DNA of 64,000 nucleotides from Burkholderia glumae LMG 2196 = ATCC 33617 (GCF_000960995.1 NZ_CP009434.1:1612001-1676000); one strand, 5' to 3'. Positions 43,500 to 52,693 are shown, numbered from the stretch's first letter. The notes: generated from the letters alone by a model not told the origin. Translations and numbers: made by a program.

Positions 43500-43745
43500 G
43501 GGCGCTGTCACGTTGGCGAAGTATGTTTACAAGAGGTGTGAGCGCGACCTGCACGTCTCACGCGGCAGGCGGATTCTGGATGGCCTCGGTCAATTCACGC
43601 CATGGCGGGATGCCAGCCTTGGCAGCCGGGTAGCTGCGTAACGGGTCGGTGACGATCTTGCGCGGCGCCGCAAAGGAACGCGGCACACGCTGGAAAAAGC
43701 GCTTCGCTGCGGTCTTGTCGCGCTGCTTCTGCAGAAGCACCGTGA
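43500..43745 (-). mobile_element. IS6-like element remnant C, internally deleted 3' part
   Basis: It starts with the terminal repeat GGGCGCTGTCACGTTGGCG (43500-43518). On the minus strand it encodes LTVLLQKQRDKTAAKRFF and APRKIVTDPLRSYPAAKAG, with the second catalytic Asp region of IS6 transposases, then jumps to WRELTEAIQNPPAA and a stop; about 50 residues are deleted. Its 3' end faces that of copy B, so the 3-kb insert lies between two IS 3' ends in inverted orientation. The 5' end is missing at the terminator of pcaG. Confidence 0.75.
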
Positions 43746-43790
43746 GGGGGCGGCGCAAGCCCGCCGCCTGCGATCGCGCGAGGCCCATCA

Positions 43791-43820
43791 AAAACGGCCG
43801 GAGAGCCTTCCGGCCGTTTT
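43791..43820. terminator. Bidirectional Rho-independent terminator after pcaG
   Basis: A perfect 12-bp stem AAAACGGCCGGA/TCCGGCCGTTTT with a 6-nt loop, and five A at the left edge giving a T run on the minus strand. It ends the pcaHG transcript about 43 nt past the pcaG stop and also shields it from the IS side. Confidence 0.9.
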
Positions 43821-43862
43821 CGTCGGCGGCACGCGCACCGGCGGGGCGCGCCCGGCGCTCGC

Positions 43863-44453
43863 TCACAGATCGAAGAACACCGTCTCCCGATCGCCCTGCA
43901 TGCGGATGTCGAAGCGATACACCACCACGCCGTTCTCGCCCGCCTCGCGCCGCGCCATCAAGGTCCCGCGCCGCGCCGCCGGCACGCTTGCCAGCACCGC
44001 ATCGGCCGCGTTCGCCTCGGTCTCGTCCTCGAAGTAGAGCCGCGTGAACGCATGGGTGAGCACGCCGCGCATCATCACCGTCACGTCCACGTGCGGCGCG
44101 CCCGCGTCGGTGGCGGCCGGCTTCACCGTGCGCACGATGAAGCGGTGCTGCGGGTCCGTGCCGGTCCCGACGCGGGCGAAGCCCGTGAAGCCGCTTTCGG
44201 CGATCTGCGCGCGCGAGGCGGGAAACCGCCCGGCCGCGTCCACCTGCGTGAACTCGAGCACCGCGTCGAGGATCGGCTGCCCGTCGCCGTCGAACACCTG
44301 GCCGATCAGCAGGATCGGCTGGCCCGGCGTGTGCGGCGCAGCGATCTCCGGCGAGAACAGGCTCTTCATGTCGAAGTTGTACTGCTGCGGACACAGCCCG
44401 TAGGCGAAGTACGGGCCGACGGTCTGCGAAGGGGTCTGTTTCAGGGTCGTCAT
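43863..44453 (-). CDS. pcaG: Protocatechuate 3,4-dioxygenase alpha subunit
   Basis: 196 aa. The intradiol-dioxygenase fold is recognised by TPSQTVGPYFAYGL at the N-terminus and DAVLEFTQVDAAGRFPAS in the core. The alpha subunit lacks the full Fe(III) ligand set and pairs with PcaH to make the active enzyme, which opens protocatechuate to 3-carboxy-cis,cis-muconate in the beta-ketoadipate pathway. It begins 2 nt after the pcaH stop, so the pair is co-translated, and ends at a strong terminator. Confidence 0.95.
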   Translation of the reverse strand: MTTLKQTPSQTVGPYFAYGLCPQQYNFDMKSLFSPEIAAPHTPGQPILLIGQVFDGDGQPILDAVLEFTQVDAAGRFPASRAQIAESGFTGFARVGTGTDPQHRFIVRTVKPAATDAGAPHVDVTVMMRGVLTHAFTRLYFEDETEANAADAVLASVPAARRGTLMARREAGENGVVVYRFDIRMQGDRETVFFDL

Positions 44454-44455
44454 GA

Positions 44456-45160
44456 TCAGCGCTCCATCGGGGTGGCGTCGCGGCCGCGCAGCACGATATC
44501 GAATTCGTAGCCGAGCGCGTAGCTCTCCTCGGTCACCTCGAGCGAAAAGCGCGACACCAGCCGCTCGCGCGCCGCCTCGGGCGTGCCCTGGAAGATCGGA
44601 TCGTATTGCAGCAGCGGGTCGCCGGGGAAATACATCTGCGTGACCAGGCGCGAGCCGAAATAATCGCCGAACAGCGAGAAATGAATATGGTTCGGGCGCC
44701 ACGCGTTGGTATGGTTGCCCCACGGATAGGCGCCCGGCTTGATGGTCAGGAAGCGGTAGCGGCCCTGGTCGTCGGTCAGGCAGCGCCCGGCACCGAGGAA
44801 GTTCGGGTCGAGCGGCGCGTCGTGGCGGTCGGCCTTGTGGACGTAGCGCCCCGCGGCATTCGCCTGCCACACCTCCACCAGCGTGTTGCGCACCGGCTTG
44901 CCGCCTTCGTCGAGCACGCGGCCGGTCACGATGATGCGCTCGCCGAGCGGCTCGCCGTTCTTCATCGCGTTGCGGGTCAGGTCGTGGTCGAGCGCGCCCA
45001 GGTCGTCGCTGCCGTACACCGGCACGCGCTGGTCGCGCAGCCGCTCCCTGAGCGGCACGAGCGGCTGGGTGGGGCCGCGCTTGACCGACGAGCGGTAGTC
45101 GGGATGAACATAGGCCGGATGCGAGGGCCAGTCGCGCGGGCTGAGGATGGAATCGTCCAT
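44456..45160 (-). CDS. pcaH: Protocatechuate 3,4-dioxygenase beta subunit
   Basis: 234 aa catalytic subunit. The Fe(III) ligands are recognisable: Tyr residues around GRCLTDDQGRYRFLTIKPGA and the His pair in WRPNHIHFSLFG. VEVWQANAAGRY is the intradiol signature. It performs oxygenative cleavage of protocatechuate between its hydroxyls in the cytoplasm. The ATG at 45160 is preceded by CAGGAGACACC. It is divergent from pcaQ across 102 bp that hold a LysR-type palindrome; pcaQ is the expected activator. Confidence 0.96.
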   Translation of the reverse strand: MDDSILSPRDWPSHPAYVHPDYRSSVKRGPTQPLVPLRERLRDQRVPVYGSDDLGALDHDLTRNAMKNGEPLGERIIVTGRVLDEGGKPVRNTLVEVWQANAAGRYVHKADRHDAPLDPNFLGAGRCLTDDQGRYRFLTIKPGAYPWGNHTNAWRPNHIHFSLFGDYFGSRLVTQMYFPGDPLLQYDPIFQGTPEAARERLVSRFSLEVTEESYALGYEFDIVLRGRDATPMER

Positions 45161-45249
45161 CGCGGTGTCTCCTGTTTCGTATTGGAGGAAATGGCAAGAC
45201 TTTAGCCAAACCGGAAAGTTATGCAAAATGACGTTTCTTCCCATCTCGT

Positions 45250-45264
45250 ATAACCGTTCGTTAT
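45250..45264. promoter_or_regulatory. LysR-type box (ATAAC-N5-GTTAT) in the pcaH/pcaQ gap
   Basis: Perfect dyad ATAAC-CGTTC-GTTAT, similar in half-site to the ATAACC...GGTTA boxes reported for PcaQ. It overlaps the pcaQ start codon (45263) and lies 90 bp upstream of pcaH. A partial second copy, ATAACTTTCCGGTTT on the minus strand, lies at about 45208-45222, nearer the pcaH promoter. Confidence 0.65.
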
Positions 45265-46252
45265 GTCCAACCGAATCGCCGACGGCCGCGTCAAGTTCCG
45301 GCACCTGCAGTGTTTCCTCGCGGTGGCGCAGCTGGGCGGCGTGCAGAAGGCGGCCGAGAGCCTGTCGATCACGCAGCCGGCGGTGTCGAAGACGATCGCG
45401 GAACTCGAATCGATCCTCGGCGTGAAGCTGTTCGAGCGCGGCCGGCAGGGCGCGCAGCCCACCCGCGAGGCGCGCCTGTTCCTGCCGCATGCCAGCGCGA
45501 GCGTGCTGGCGCTGCGGCAGGGCGTGGGGCTGCTGGCGGGCGAGAGCAGCGGCGCGGCGGCCACGCTGGAACTCGGCATGCTGCCCACGGTGGCGGCCTC
45601 GCTCGCGCCGGCGGTGCTCCGGGCGCTCACGGCGCGGCTGCCGCGCGTGATCGTGCGGATCGCGACCGACGCGAACGCGCGGCTGCTGGAACGGCTCAAG
45701 TCGGGCGAGATCGAATGCGCGATCGGCCGGCTCTCGGAGCCGGAGCGCATGGTGGGGCTGTCGTTCGAGCAGCTCTACAACGAGCCGCTGGTCGCGCTGG
45801 TGCGCGCGGGCCATCCGCTCGCGGCGCTCGCCGCGCCGGCGGGCGAGCTGGGCCGCTTTCCGGTGGTGCTGCCGCCCTACGGCACGCTGATCCGCCAGTC
45901 GGCCGAGCAACTGCTGGCGGCCTGCGGGGCGCCGCCGCTCGATTCGTTCGTGGAGGTGCTGTCGGTATCGGTCGGCCGCGCGCTGGCACTGGAGAACGAC
46001 GCGGTGTGGTTCGTGCCGCGCTACGCGGCCGAGTACGATCTGGCCGCGCGCACGCTGGTGCGGCTCGCGCTGCCGGTGGAGGGCGCCGACGAACTGGTGG
46101 GGCTGCTGCTGCGCACCGACACGCGGCCGTCGCCGGCCGCGCAGGCCCTGATCGACGCGGTGCGCAACGTCGCGCGCGATCGTTTCGCGAGTTTCGCGGC
46201 ACGCCGCCCGGCGGCGCGTAAACGGCGTGGTTCCGCCGCGCCGCATCGGTGA
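45263..46252 (+). CDS. pcaQ: LysR-family regulator of protocatechuate degradation
   Basis: 329 aa. It opens with RVKFRHLQCFLAVAQLGGVQKAAESL, very typical of PcaQ, with recognition helix TQPAVSKTIAELE. The effector-binding domain spans about residues 100-300. It should activate pcaHG in response to beta-carboxymuconate or a similar intermediate. The start codon sits inside the palindromic box, so binding would also affect its own expression. The C-terminal 20 residues are Arg-rich. The symbol rests on neighbours plus N-terminal similarity. Confidence 0.88.
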   Translation: MSNRIADGRVKFRHLQCFLAVAQLGGVQKAAESLSITQPAVSKTIAELESILGVKLFERGRQGAQPTREARLFLPHASASVLALRQGVGLLAGESSGAAATLELGMLPTVAASLAPAVLRALTARLPRVIVRIATDANARLLERLKSGEIECAIGRLSEPERMVGLSFEQLYNEPLVALVRAGHPLAALAAPAGELGRFPVVLPPYGTLIRQSAEQLLAACGAPPLDSFVEVLSVSVGRALALENDAVWFVPRYAAEYDLAARTLVRLALPVEGADELVGLLLRTDTRPSPAAQALIDAVRNVARDRFASFAARRPAARKRRGSAAPHR

Positions 46253-46301
46253 TAATGGCCGCTCGGCACACTTCACGGAACCGGCTCGCAGCACGGTCCG
46301 C

Positions 46302-47831
46302 ATGACAACGATGAACGAGAGCACTGCCGGACGGCGCGGGTGGAGAGACCCGCCGCCCCGGATGCCGCTGGGTTACCTCGTGATCGCCGCCGGCGTGGCG
46401 ATCGCGCTGGTGATGATGACGATCTGCGCGGCGATCCTGCGGGACAGCCGCGTGGATGCGTTCGAGCGCGCGCAGGACAGCGCGCGCAACACGCTGCTGA
46501 TGATCGAGCGCGACGTGGCGCGCAGCCTGCACATCGACGATCTCGCGCTGCAGGGCGTGATCGCGGGCCTGCGTGATCCATCGCTGGATGGCTTGCCGGC
46601 GGCGCTGCGGCGCCGCTTGCTGTTCGACCGCGCGGCGGTGGCCAACGACATCGGCGGGATCTACGTGCTCGACGCCGAGGGCCGCCTGGTCCTGTCCTCC
46701 ACCGACCTCGACACCGGCGACGAGCGCTTCGACGACCGCGATTTCTTCGCGGCGCAGCGCGACGATCCCGACACCGGCCTGTTCGTCAGCAGCCCGTACA
46801 CGTCGGTGCTGACCGGCGACGATCCGAGCATCGCGCTGTCGCGGCGGCTCAACGGCCCGGACGGGCGGTTCGCCGGGGTGGTGGTGCTGGCGGTGCGGCT
46901 CCACTATTTCCGCCGGCTGTTCGCGGGGCTCACGCTCGGCCCGCACGGCTCGATCGCGCTGATCCACGCCAACGGGCGGCTGATCATGCGCGCGCCGAGC
47001 GACGCGACGCTGATCGGGCGCGACCTGCGCGGCACCGGCCCCTACACGCGCATGCTGGCGGGCGGCAGCGGCTCGTTCGTCGACGTCGCCTCGATCGACG
47101 GCGTGCGCCGCAGCTACCTGTTCCAGCGCCTGCCGCGGCTGCCCGTGATCGTCCAGGTCGCGGTGGCCGAGCAGGACGTCTACGCCGAGTGGCGCCGGCG
47201 CGCATGGCGCTTCGGGATTCTCACCGGCGCGTTCGGCATCGCGTTCGTGGTGCTGAGCGCCTGCCTCGCGCATTCGCTGTGGCGCCAGTCGGAGGCCGAG
47301 GCCGCGCTTGCGCGGCTGGCCGGCACCGACAGCCTGACCGGCCTGCCGAACCGCCGCTCGCTGGACGCCTCGCTCGAACGCGAATGGCGCCGCGCGGTGC
47401 GGTCGCGGCGGCCGCTCGCGATCCTGTTCGTCGATATCGACCACTTCAAGCGCTACAACGACGAATACGGCCACACGGTGGGCGACGAGGTGCTGGCCTG
47501 CGTGTCGGCCAGCATCGCGCGGCAGGCGCTGCGCTCGCACGACGTGGTGGCGCGCTACGGCGGCGAGGAATTCGTGGTGGTGCTGCCCGATACCGACAGC
47601 GCCGGCGCGCGCGCCATCGGCGAGCGGATTCGCGACGCGGTGCGCGAGCTGGCGATCGCCCATGCCGGCTCGGAGTCGGGCTACGTGACGGTCAGCGTGG
47701 GGGTCGCGACCTGGCGGCCCGAGGCCGGCTTCGCCGCGGACGTGGCGGTGGTGGTGGACGCGGCCGACCAGGCGCTCTATCGCGCGAAGGAGGGCGGGCG
47801 CGACCGCGTGTTCGAGGCCGAACTGGCCTGA
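46302..47831 (+). CDS. Membrane diguanylate cyclase with dCache-like sensor
   Basis: 509 aa. Membrane helices at about residues 20-42 and 305-328 flank a periplasmic PAS/dCache-like sensor (GGIYVLDAEGRLVLSSTD, DDRDFFAAQRDDPDTGLFVS). The cytoplasmic GGDEF domain (about 345-505) has RYGGEEFVVVLPDTD, an intact active site making c-di-GMP from two GTP. RSHD five residues before GGEEF is the RxxD inhibitory site, so product inhibition is expected. The ATG at 46302 or 46311 may be the start. It follows pcaQ by 49 nt but is functionally unrelated. The ligand is unknown. Confidence 0.93.
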   Translation: MTTMNESTAGRRGWRDPPPRMPLGYLVIAAGVAIALVMMTICAAILRDSRVDAFERAQDSARNTLLMIERDVARSLHIDDLALQGVIAGLRDPSLDGLPAALRRRLLFDRAAVANDIGGIYVLDAEGRLVLSSTDLDTGDERFDDRDFFAAQRDDPDTGLFVSSPYTSVLTGDDPSIALSRRLNGPDGRFAGVVVLAVRLHYFRRLFAGLTLGPHGSIALIHANGRLIMRAPSDATLIGRDLRGTGPYTRMLAGGSGSFVDVASIDGVRRSYLFQRLPRLPVIVQVAVAEQDVYAEWRRRAWRFGILTGAFGIAFVVLSACLAHSLWRQSEAEAALARLAGTDSLTGLPNRRSLDASLEREWRRAVRSRRPLAILFVDIDHFKRYNDEYGHTVGDEVLACVSASIARQALRSHDVVARYGGEEFVVVLPDTDSAGARAIGERIRDAVRELAIAHAGSESGYVTVSVGVATWRPEAGFAADVAVVVDAADQALYRAKEGGRDRVFEAELA

Positions 47832-48370
47832 GCGCGGCGCACCGGTTCGCGGCCGGAAGGCCCGCCGCCGCGCAGCCCAACGTGCTTTAGCCCTCGTCGC
47901 CGGCCACCAACAGCGAGCCGTCCTGCCCAGGTTCCGCCCGCCGCGCAGCGTGACGAACTGCGGGCGCGGGAAGGTCGGCGCGATGCCGGCCGGCGAGCCG
48001 CCCGAGCTGCATCCTGTAGCTCCTGATCGCGCTTGATCGCCGCCACGTCGAGCGAGGGCGGCGCGCCGGCGGGCGTCCTGGCCAGCGCGGGCGGGATCGT
48101 GAGGGCCATCACGATGAACGTATGGGGCGGCGCAGCGCGAGATCGACGATCCGGACGGAGGCGGGCGGCGCGGGAGGCGGGGCCAGGCGGCGCTGCACGG
48201 GGCAGGGTTTGCGAGCAGGAGCAGGGGTCTGTCGTTTCGATGACGAACGCCTCACAATGCCGGCGGGAGCCTGTCGCAATTCGGGCGGCCTCGCCATCGC
48301 GAACAACGAGCGGGCGCGGCCTGCGCGAGCGGCCCGCGCCCGACGCCAACGAGCAACACGGAGACACGAC
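47832..48370. other. 539-bp intergenic region with a possible decayed gene on the minus strand
   Basis: No intact gene. On the minus strand around 48110-47890 there are two short linked pieces in different frames: MALTIPPALARTPAGAPPSL onward, and a piece ending GQDGSLLVAGDEG before a stop. The second resembles the C-terminal repeat of sorbosone-dehydrogenase-like beta-propellers. It could be a frameshifted, truncated relic, but the resemblance is slight. The promoter of the acyl-CoA synthetase gene must also lie here. Confidence 0.35.
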
Positions 48371-50044
48371 ATGACGCAGCTGTTCGAGACCGGGCTGGGC
48401 CGGCGCGAGGCGAACCACGTAGCGCTCACGCCGATCGACTTCATCGCGCGCGCGGCCGAGGTGTACGGCAGCCGGCTCGCGGTGGTGCATGGCGCGCAGC
48501 GCTACACCTGGAGCGAGGCCTACGAGCGCGCGCGGCGGCTGGCCGGGGCGCTCGCGCAGGCCGGCATCGGCCGCGGCGACACGGTGGCGGTCGTGCTGCC
48601 CAACATCCCGCCGATGATCGACGCGCACTTCGGCGTGCCGATGGCAGGCGCCGTGCTCAACGCCATCAACACGCGGCTCGATGCGGCCTCGATCCTGTTC
48701 ATGCTGCGCCATGGCGAGGCCAAGCTGCTGATCGTCGATACCGAGTACGCCGAACTCGCGCGCCGCGTGGCGCAGGCGCTGCCCGGGCTGCGCATCGTCT
48801 GCGTGGCCGACGCGCTGCCGGCCGACCCCGCCAGCTTCGGCGGCGCGACCGACTACGAGGCGTTCCTCGCCAGCGGCGACCCCGCCTACGCCTGGGCGCC
48901 GCCCGCCGACGAGTGGGACGCGATCGCGCTCAACTACACCTCGGGCACCACCGGCGAGCCGAAGGGCGTGGTCTACCACCATCGCGGCGCCTATCTCGCG
49001 GCGCTCTCCAACCTGCTCGAATGGGACATGCCCAAGCATGCCGTCTACCTCTGGACGCTGCCGATGTTCCATTGCAACGGCTGGTGCTTCCCGTGGGCGG
49101 TGGCGGCGCGCGCGGGCGTGAACGTCTGCCTGCGCAAATTCGATCCGCGCAGCGTGTTCGAGCTGATCCGCCGCGAGCGCGTCACCCACTACAGCGGCGC
49201 GCCGATCGTGCACGGCGCGCTGGCCGACGCGCCGGCCGAGTGGCGCGCCGGCATCGACCACCTGGTGCATGCCCAGGTGGCGGGCGCCGCGCCCGCGCCG
49301 GCCGTGATCGCGAAAATGAAGGCGATCGGCTTCGAGCTGCTGCACGTGTACGGCCTGACCGAGATCTACGGGCCGGCCACCGTCTGCGCCGAGCAGCAGC
49401 ACTGGGCCGCGCTGCCCGACGACGAGGCGGCGGGCTTGAAGGCGCGCCAGGGCGTGCGCTACCACCTGCAGGCGGGCGCCACCGTGCTCGATCCCGACAC
49501 CATGCGGAGCGTGCCGGCCGATGGCGAGACGCTCGGCGAGATCATGTTCCGCGGCAACCTCTGCATGAAGGGCTACCTGAAGAATCCGGCCGCCACCGAC
49601 GAGGCGTTCGCGGGCGGCTGGTTCCATACCGGCGATCTCGGCGTGCTGACGCCGGACGGCTACATCCGCATCAAGGACCGTCGCAAGGACATCATCATCT
49701 CGGGCGGCGAGAACATCTCGAGCATCGAGCTGGAGGACGCGCTGTACCGGCATCCGGCCGTGGCGGTGGCGGCGGTGGTGGCGCTGCCGGACCCGAAGTG
49801 GGGCGAGGTGCCGTGCGCGTTCGTCGAGTTGCGCGAGGGCATGGCGGCCAGCGAGGCCGAGATCCTCGCCCATTGCCGCACGCTGCTGGCCGGCTACAAG
49901 ATGCCCAAGGCGGTCCGCTTCGGCGAGCTGCCGAAGACGTCCACCGGCAAGATCCAGAAATTCCAGCTGCGCAGCCGGGTACGCGCCGAGCGTGAGGCCG
50001 GCGCGGGCGCGCAGGCGGGGGCGGCCGCGGACCGGACGGGGTGA
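48371..50044 (+). CDS. Acyl-CoA synthetase (AMP-forming, medium/long-chain)
   Basis: 557 aa ANL-superfamily ligase. It has YTSGTTGEPKGVVYHHRGAY (P-loop-like motif, about residue 190), YGLTEIYGPAT (A5), GGWFHTGDLGVLTPDGYIRIKDRRKD (A7-A8 hinge) and the C-terminal catalytic Lys in PKTSTGKIQKFQLR. It activates a fatty or aryl acid to acyl-CoA through an acyl-AMP. The sequence is like the 'acyl-CoA synthetase' group with YWHNPxPMFHCNGW-type loops (here LPMFHCNGWCFPW). GGAGACACGAC precedes the ATG. It stands alone; substrate uncertain. Confidence 0.93.
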   Translation: MTQLFETGLGRREANHVALTPIDFIARAAEVYGSRLAVVHGAQRYTWSEAYERARRLAGALAQAGIGRGDTVAVVLPNIPPMIDAHFGVPMAGAVLNAINTRLDAASILFMLRHGEAKLLIVDTEYAELARRVAQALPGLRIVCVADALPADPASFGGATDYEAFLASGDPAYAWAPPADEWDAIALNYTSGTTGEPKGVVYHHRGAYLAALSNLLEWDMPKHAVYLWTLPMFHCNGWCFPWAVAARAGVNVCLRKFDPRSVFELIRRERVTHYSGAPIVHGALADAPAEWRAGIDHLVHAQVAGAAPAPAVIAKMKAIGFELLHVYGLTEIYGPATVCAEQQHWAALPDDEAAGLKARQGVRYHLQAGATVLDPDTMRSVPADGETLGEIMFRGNLCMKGYLKNPAATDEAFAGGWFHTGDLGVLTPDGYIRIKDRRKDIIISGGENISSIELEDALYRHPAVAVAAVVALPDPKWGEVPCAFVELREGMAASEAEILAHCRTLLAGYKMPKAVRFGELPKTSTGKIQKFQLRSRVRAEREAGAGAQAGAAADRTG

Positions 50045-50153
50045 GGCGCGCCAGCGCCGGGCGCCATTCAGCCCGGGTTCCGGTGCGGACGAGGCCGAGT
50101 GCCGCCCGGGTTCAGGCGGCCGGCCGGGCGGTGGCGAGCCGGCCGCCGCCCGG

Positions 50154-50645
50154 TCAACGCGTGACGAACGGCGTGCCGGCCCCCGGCGCGCCGCGCGCGA
50201 ACCGGCGCTGCCGCAGCAGCGCCACGCGGCAGTTCTCGCGCGCCACGTCGCGGCCGTCGTCGTCGAGCAGCACGAGGTCGCCGCGCATCACGTTGAGGGT
50301 GACCACCCGGCCGCTCGGCGAGGCCAGCGTCTCGGGCGTGTGGACCGAGCCGGCCGGCTCCAGCACGGTGCTGCCGGCGCGCGCGACCCAGTCGTATTCG
50401 CGATAGCGCCACTCGCCTTCCAGCGTATAGACGAACACCGCGCCTTCGTGCCGATGGCGCGGCAGCGCCATGCCCACCGGCATGCTCAGCAGCACGGTCA
50501 ATTCGTCGCGGGCGGCGTCGATGTGCAGATACCGGATCGCGAGCCCCGGCAGCGCGTCCGCCATCGGCAGCCAGGGCAGATCGTCGGGTTGCAGGCAGTG
50601 GATCGGCGGCAGCGCGGCAGCAGCTGAAATCATGACGGGGATCAT
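50154..50645 (-). CDS. Cupin-domain protein, 2,4'-dihydroxyacetophenone dioxygenase-like
   Basis: 163 aa single cupin. The metal motif reads PRHRHEGAVFVYTLEGEWRY in the first half and SVHTPETL in the second, giving the two or three His and one Glu of a mononuclear iron cupin. The run EWRYREYDWVARAGSTVLEP is very like 2,4'-dihydroxyacetophenone dioxygenase and its many relatives, which cleave aliphatic C-C bonds with O2. Most such relatives are uncharacterised, so only the fold is firm. Start at 50645 or 50633; neither has a clear Shine-Dalgarno sequence. It is convergent with the acyl-CoA synthetase gene. Confidence 0.82.
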   Translation of the reverse strand: MIPVMISAAAALPPIHCLQPDDLPWLPMADALPGLAIRYLHIDAARDELTVLLSMPVGMALPRHRHEGAVFVYTLEGEWRYREYDWVARAGSTVLEPAGSVHTPETLASPSGRVVTLNVMRGDLVLLDDDGRDVARENCRVALLRQRRFARGAPGAGTPFVTR

Positions 50646-50794
50646 CGGGCGATGGCTCGAAGCGGCCACGGGGCGGCTATTATGGCAGACCGTCGTGCGC
50701 CGCCGGCTGTGCCCGGCCGGTCCGATCCATCGGCCCGACGCCTCGTCGTGCCGATTGACGGGCGCCGGACCCGCTGCCGTCAACCAGGATCACC

Positions 50795-52693
50795 ATGAAC
50801 CGAATCCTCCGCTGCCCGAGGGCAGCCGCCGTGCCGCGTGCGTCGTTCCTCGCGTTGGTCCTGGCGCCGTGGTGCGTGGCCGCGCATGCGGCCGCCTACC
50901 AGCCGGACATCACCATGCTGACGCAGGACATCGCCTACGACGTCCATGCCGACGGCACCTATACGAAGGACCTGGCCGAAAGCTGGCGGATCGACACCGA
51001 GAAGGGCGTGCGCGAGGACGGCGAGGGGCGGCTTTCCTACAGCACCGCGCTGCAGGCGCTCGAGGTGACCGAGGCCTACACGCTCACGAAGGACGGCCGG
51101 CGCATCGCCGTCGAGGCCGGACAGATCCGCGAGCAGCAGAGCCCGGAGAGCGCGCGGGCGCCGATGTTCGACGATCACAAGGTGAAGGTCGTGGTGTTTC
51201 CGGCCGTCGAGGTGGGCGCGACGCTGGTGCTGCATTCGCGGCTCACGCAGAAGCTGCCGATCTTCCCGGGCCAGTTCTCGGCGATGCACGATTTCACCGA
51301 CGACGTGCGCCGCGAATCGATGCACCTGACGGTGCGCGCGCCGGCCGCGATGCCGCTGCAGGCCGACGCCGTCGATCTGCCGGGCGGTCGCGCCGGCTCC
51401 GACGCGCCCGACACGCAGCTGTGGCGCTGGTCGCTGTCCGGGCGGCCGGCGCGCATGCCGGAGCTGTCGGCGACGGCCAAGCTCGATCACAGCCCGCGCG
51501 TGGCGATCACGAGCTTCGCCGACTACGCGCAGATCGGCGCCGCCTACCAGCAGCGCGCGCTCGCCCGGGCGGCGGTGACGCCGCGCGTGCGCGCGCTTGC
51601 CGAGCAGCTCACGCGGGGCGTGAGCGATCGCCGCAGGCAGGCCGAGATCCTCTACGACTGGGTCAGCACGCAGATCCGCTACGTGGCGATCCATCTCGGC
51701 TTCGGCGGCGTGGTGCCGCATGATGCCGACGCGATCCTGGCCGCCGGCTACGGCGACTGCAAGGACCACGTCACGCTGCTGGAGGCGCTGCTCGCCGCCA
51801 GGTCGATCCGCGGCGAGCCGGTGCTGATCCACCTCGGCAGCGCCTACTGGGTGCCGAAGGTGGCGCTGCCGCTCGGCGTGTTCGACCACGTCATCAGCTG
51901 GCTGCCCGAGTTCGGCCTGTACCTCGATTCCACCGCCGGCTTCGCGCGCTTCGGCGTGCTGCCGCCGGGCGAGCTCGGCAAGACGGCGCTCGTGGCGGGC
52001 GGCGAGGGCAGCCCGGGCGGGCTGCGCACGCTGCCGCTCGCGAATCCCGAGGCGGCGCGCGTGAGCGTGACCACGCGCCTGAGCGTGGACCGCGAGGGCA
52101 CCGTCACCGGCCATGCCCGCATCGAGAACGGCGGCTATTTCGATCTGGCCGCGCGGCAGCTGATGGCGTCCGTGCCGCCGGGCATGGAGGAGCAGCTCGC
52201 CGAGCGCGTGCTGTTCGTCACCGGGCAGGACGGCTCGGGCACCTATCACCACGGCGACGTGCGCGACCTGACGGTGCCGTTCGACTACGGCACCGAGTTC
52301 CGGCTGCCCGACTATGCGCTGTTGCCCGGGCCGGGCGCGTTCAAGGTGCCGCCGGGACTCGGCAGCCTCGAGGGCATCAGCGGCACCTTCATGGCGGCCG
52401 GGCCCAGCACGCGGCAGTTTCCGATCGTCGTGCCGGCGCGCCACCTGACCGAGATCTCGATCATCACGCTGCCCGCCTCGATCCGCGTGCCGCGCCTGCC
52501 GCAGCCGGTGTCGGTGTCGTCGCCGCTCGGCACCTACACGGCCAGCTACCGCGCGAAGGGCGCGACCGTGACCGTCAGGCGCGAGCTGTGGCTGGCGCCG
52601 CCCGGGCCGGTGATCACGCCGGCCGACTATCCGGCGTTCCGCAAACTGGCGCTGGCCGTGAAGCGGGACCTGCGCACCCAGCTCGTCTATTGA
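50795..52693 (+). CDS. Exported DUF3857/transglutaminase-like protein
   Basis: 632 aa with a signal peptide ending near AAHAAA. A DUF3857 beta-sandwich (about residues 35-230) is followed by a transglutaminase-like core (about 265-390). The catalytic Cys lies in GYGDCKDHVTLLEALL, with His in FDHVISWL and Asp in YLDSTAG, so the triad is intact. A C-terminal DUF3858-like beta region completes it. This architecture is common in periplasmic or surface proteins of unknown role, possibly acting as a peptidase or cross-linking enzyme. CCAGGATCACC precedes the ATG at 50795. Monocistronic. Confidence 0.9.
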   Translation: MNRILRCPRAAAVPRASFLALVLAPWCVAAHAAAYQPDITMLTQDIAYDVHADGTYTKDLAESWRIDTEKGVREDGEGRLSYSTALQALEVTEAYTLTKDGRRIAVEAGQIREQQSPESARAPMFDDHKVKVVVFPAVEVGATLVLHSRLTQKLPIFPGQFSAMHDFTDDVRRESMHLTVRAPAAMPLQADAVDLPGGRAGSDAPDTQLWRWSLSGRPARMPELSATAKLDHSPRVAITSFADYAQIGAAYQQRALARAAVTPRVRALAEQLTRGVSDRRRQAEILYDWVSTQIRYVAIHLGFGGVVPHDADAILAAGYGDCKDHVTLLEALLAARSIRGEPVLIHLGSAYWVPKVALPLGVFDHVISWLPEFGLYLDSTAGFARFGVLPPGELGKTALVAGGEGSPGGLRTLPLANPEAARVSVTTRLSVDREGTVTGHARIENGGYFDLAARQLMASVPPGMEEQLAERVLFVTGQDGSGTYHHGDVRDLTVPFDYGTEFRLPDYALLPGPGAFKVPPGLGSLEGISGTFMAAGPSTRQFPIVVPARHLTEISIITLPASIRVPRLPQPVSVSSPLGTYTASYRAKGATVTVRRELWLAPPGPVITPADYPAFRKLALAVKRDLRTQLVY

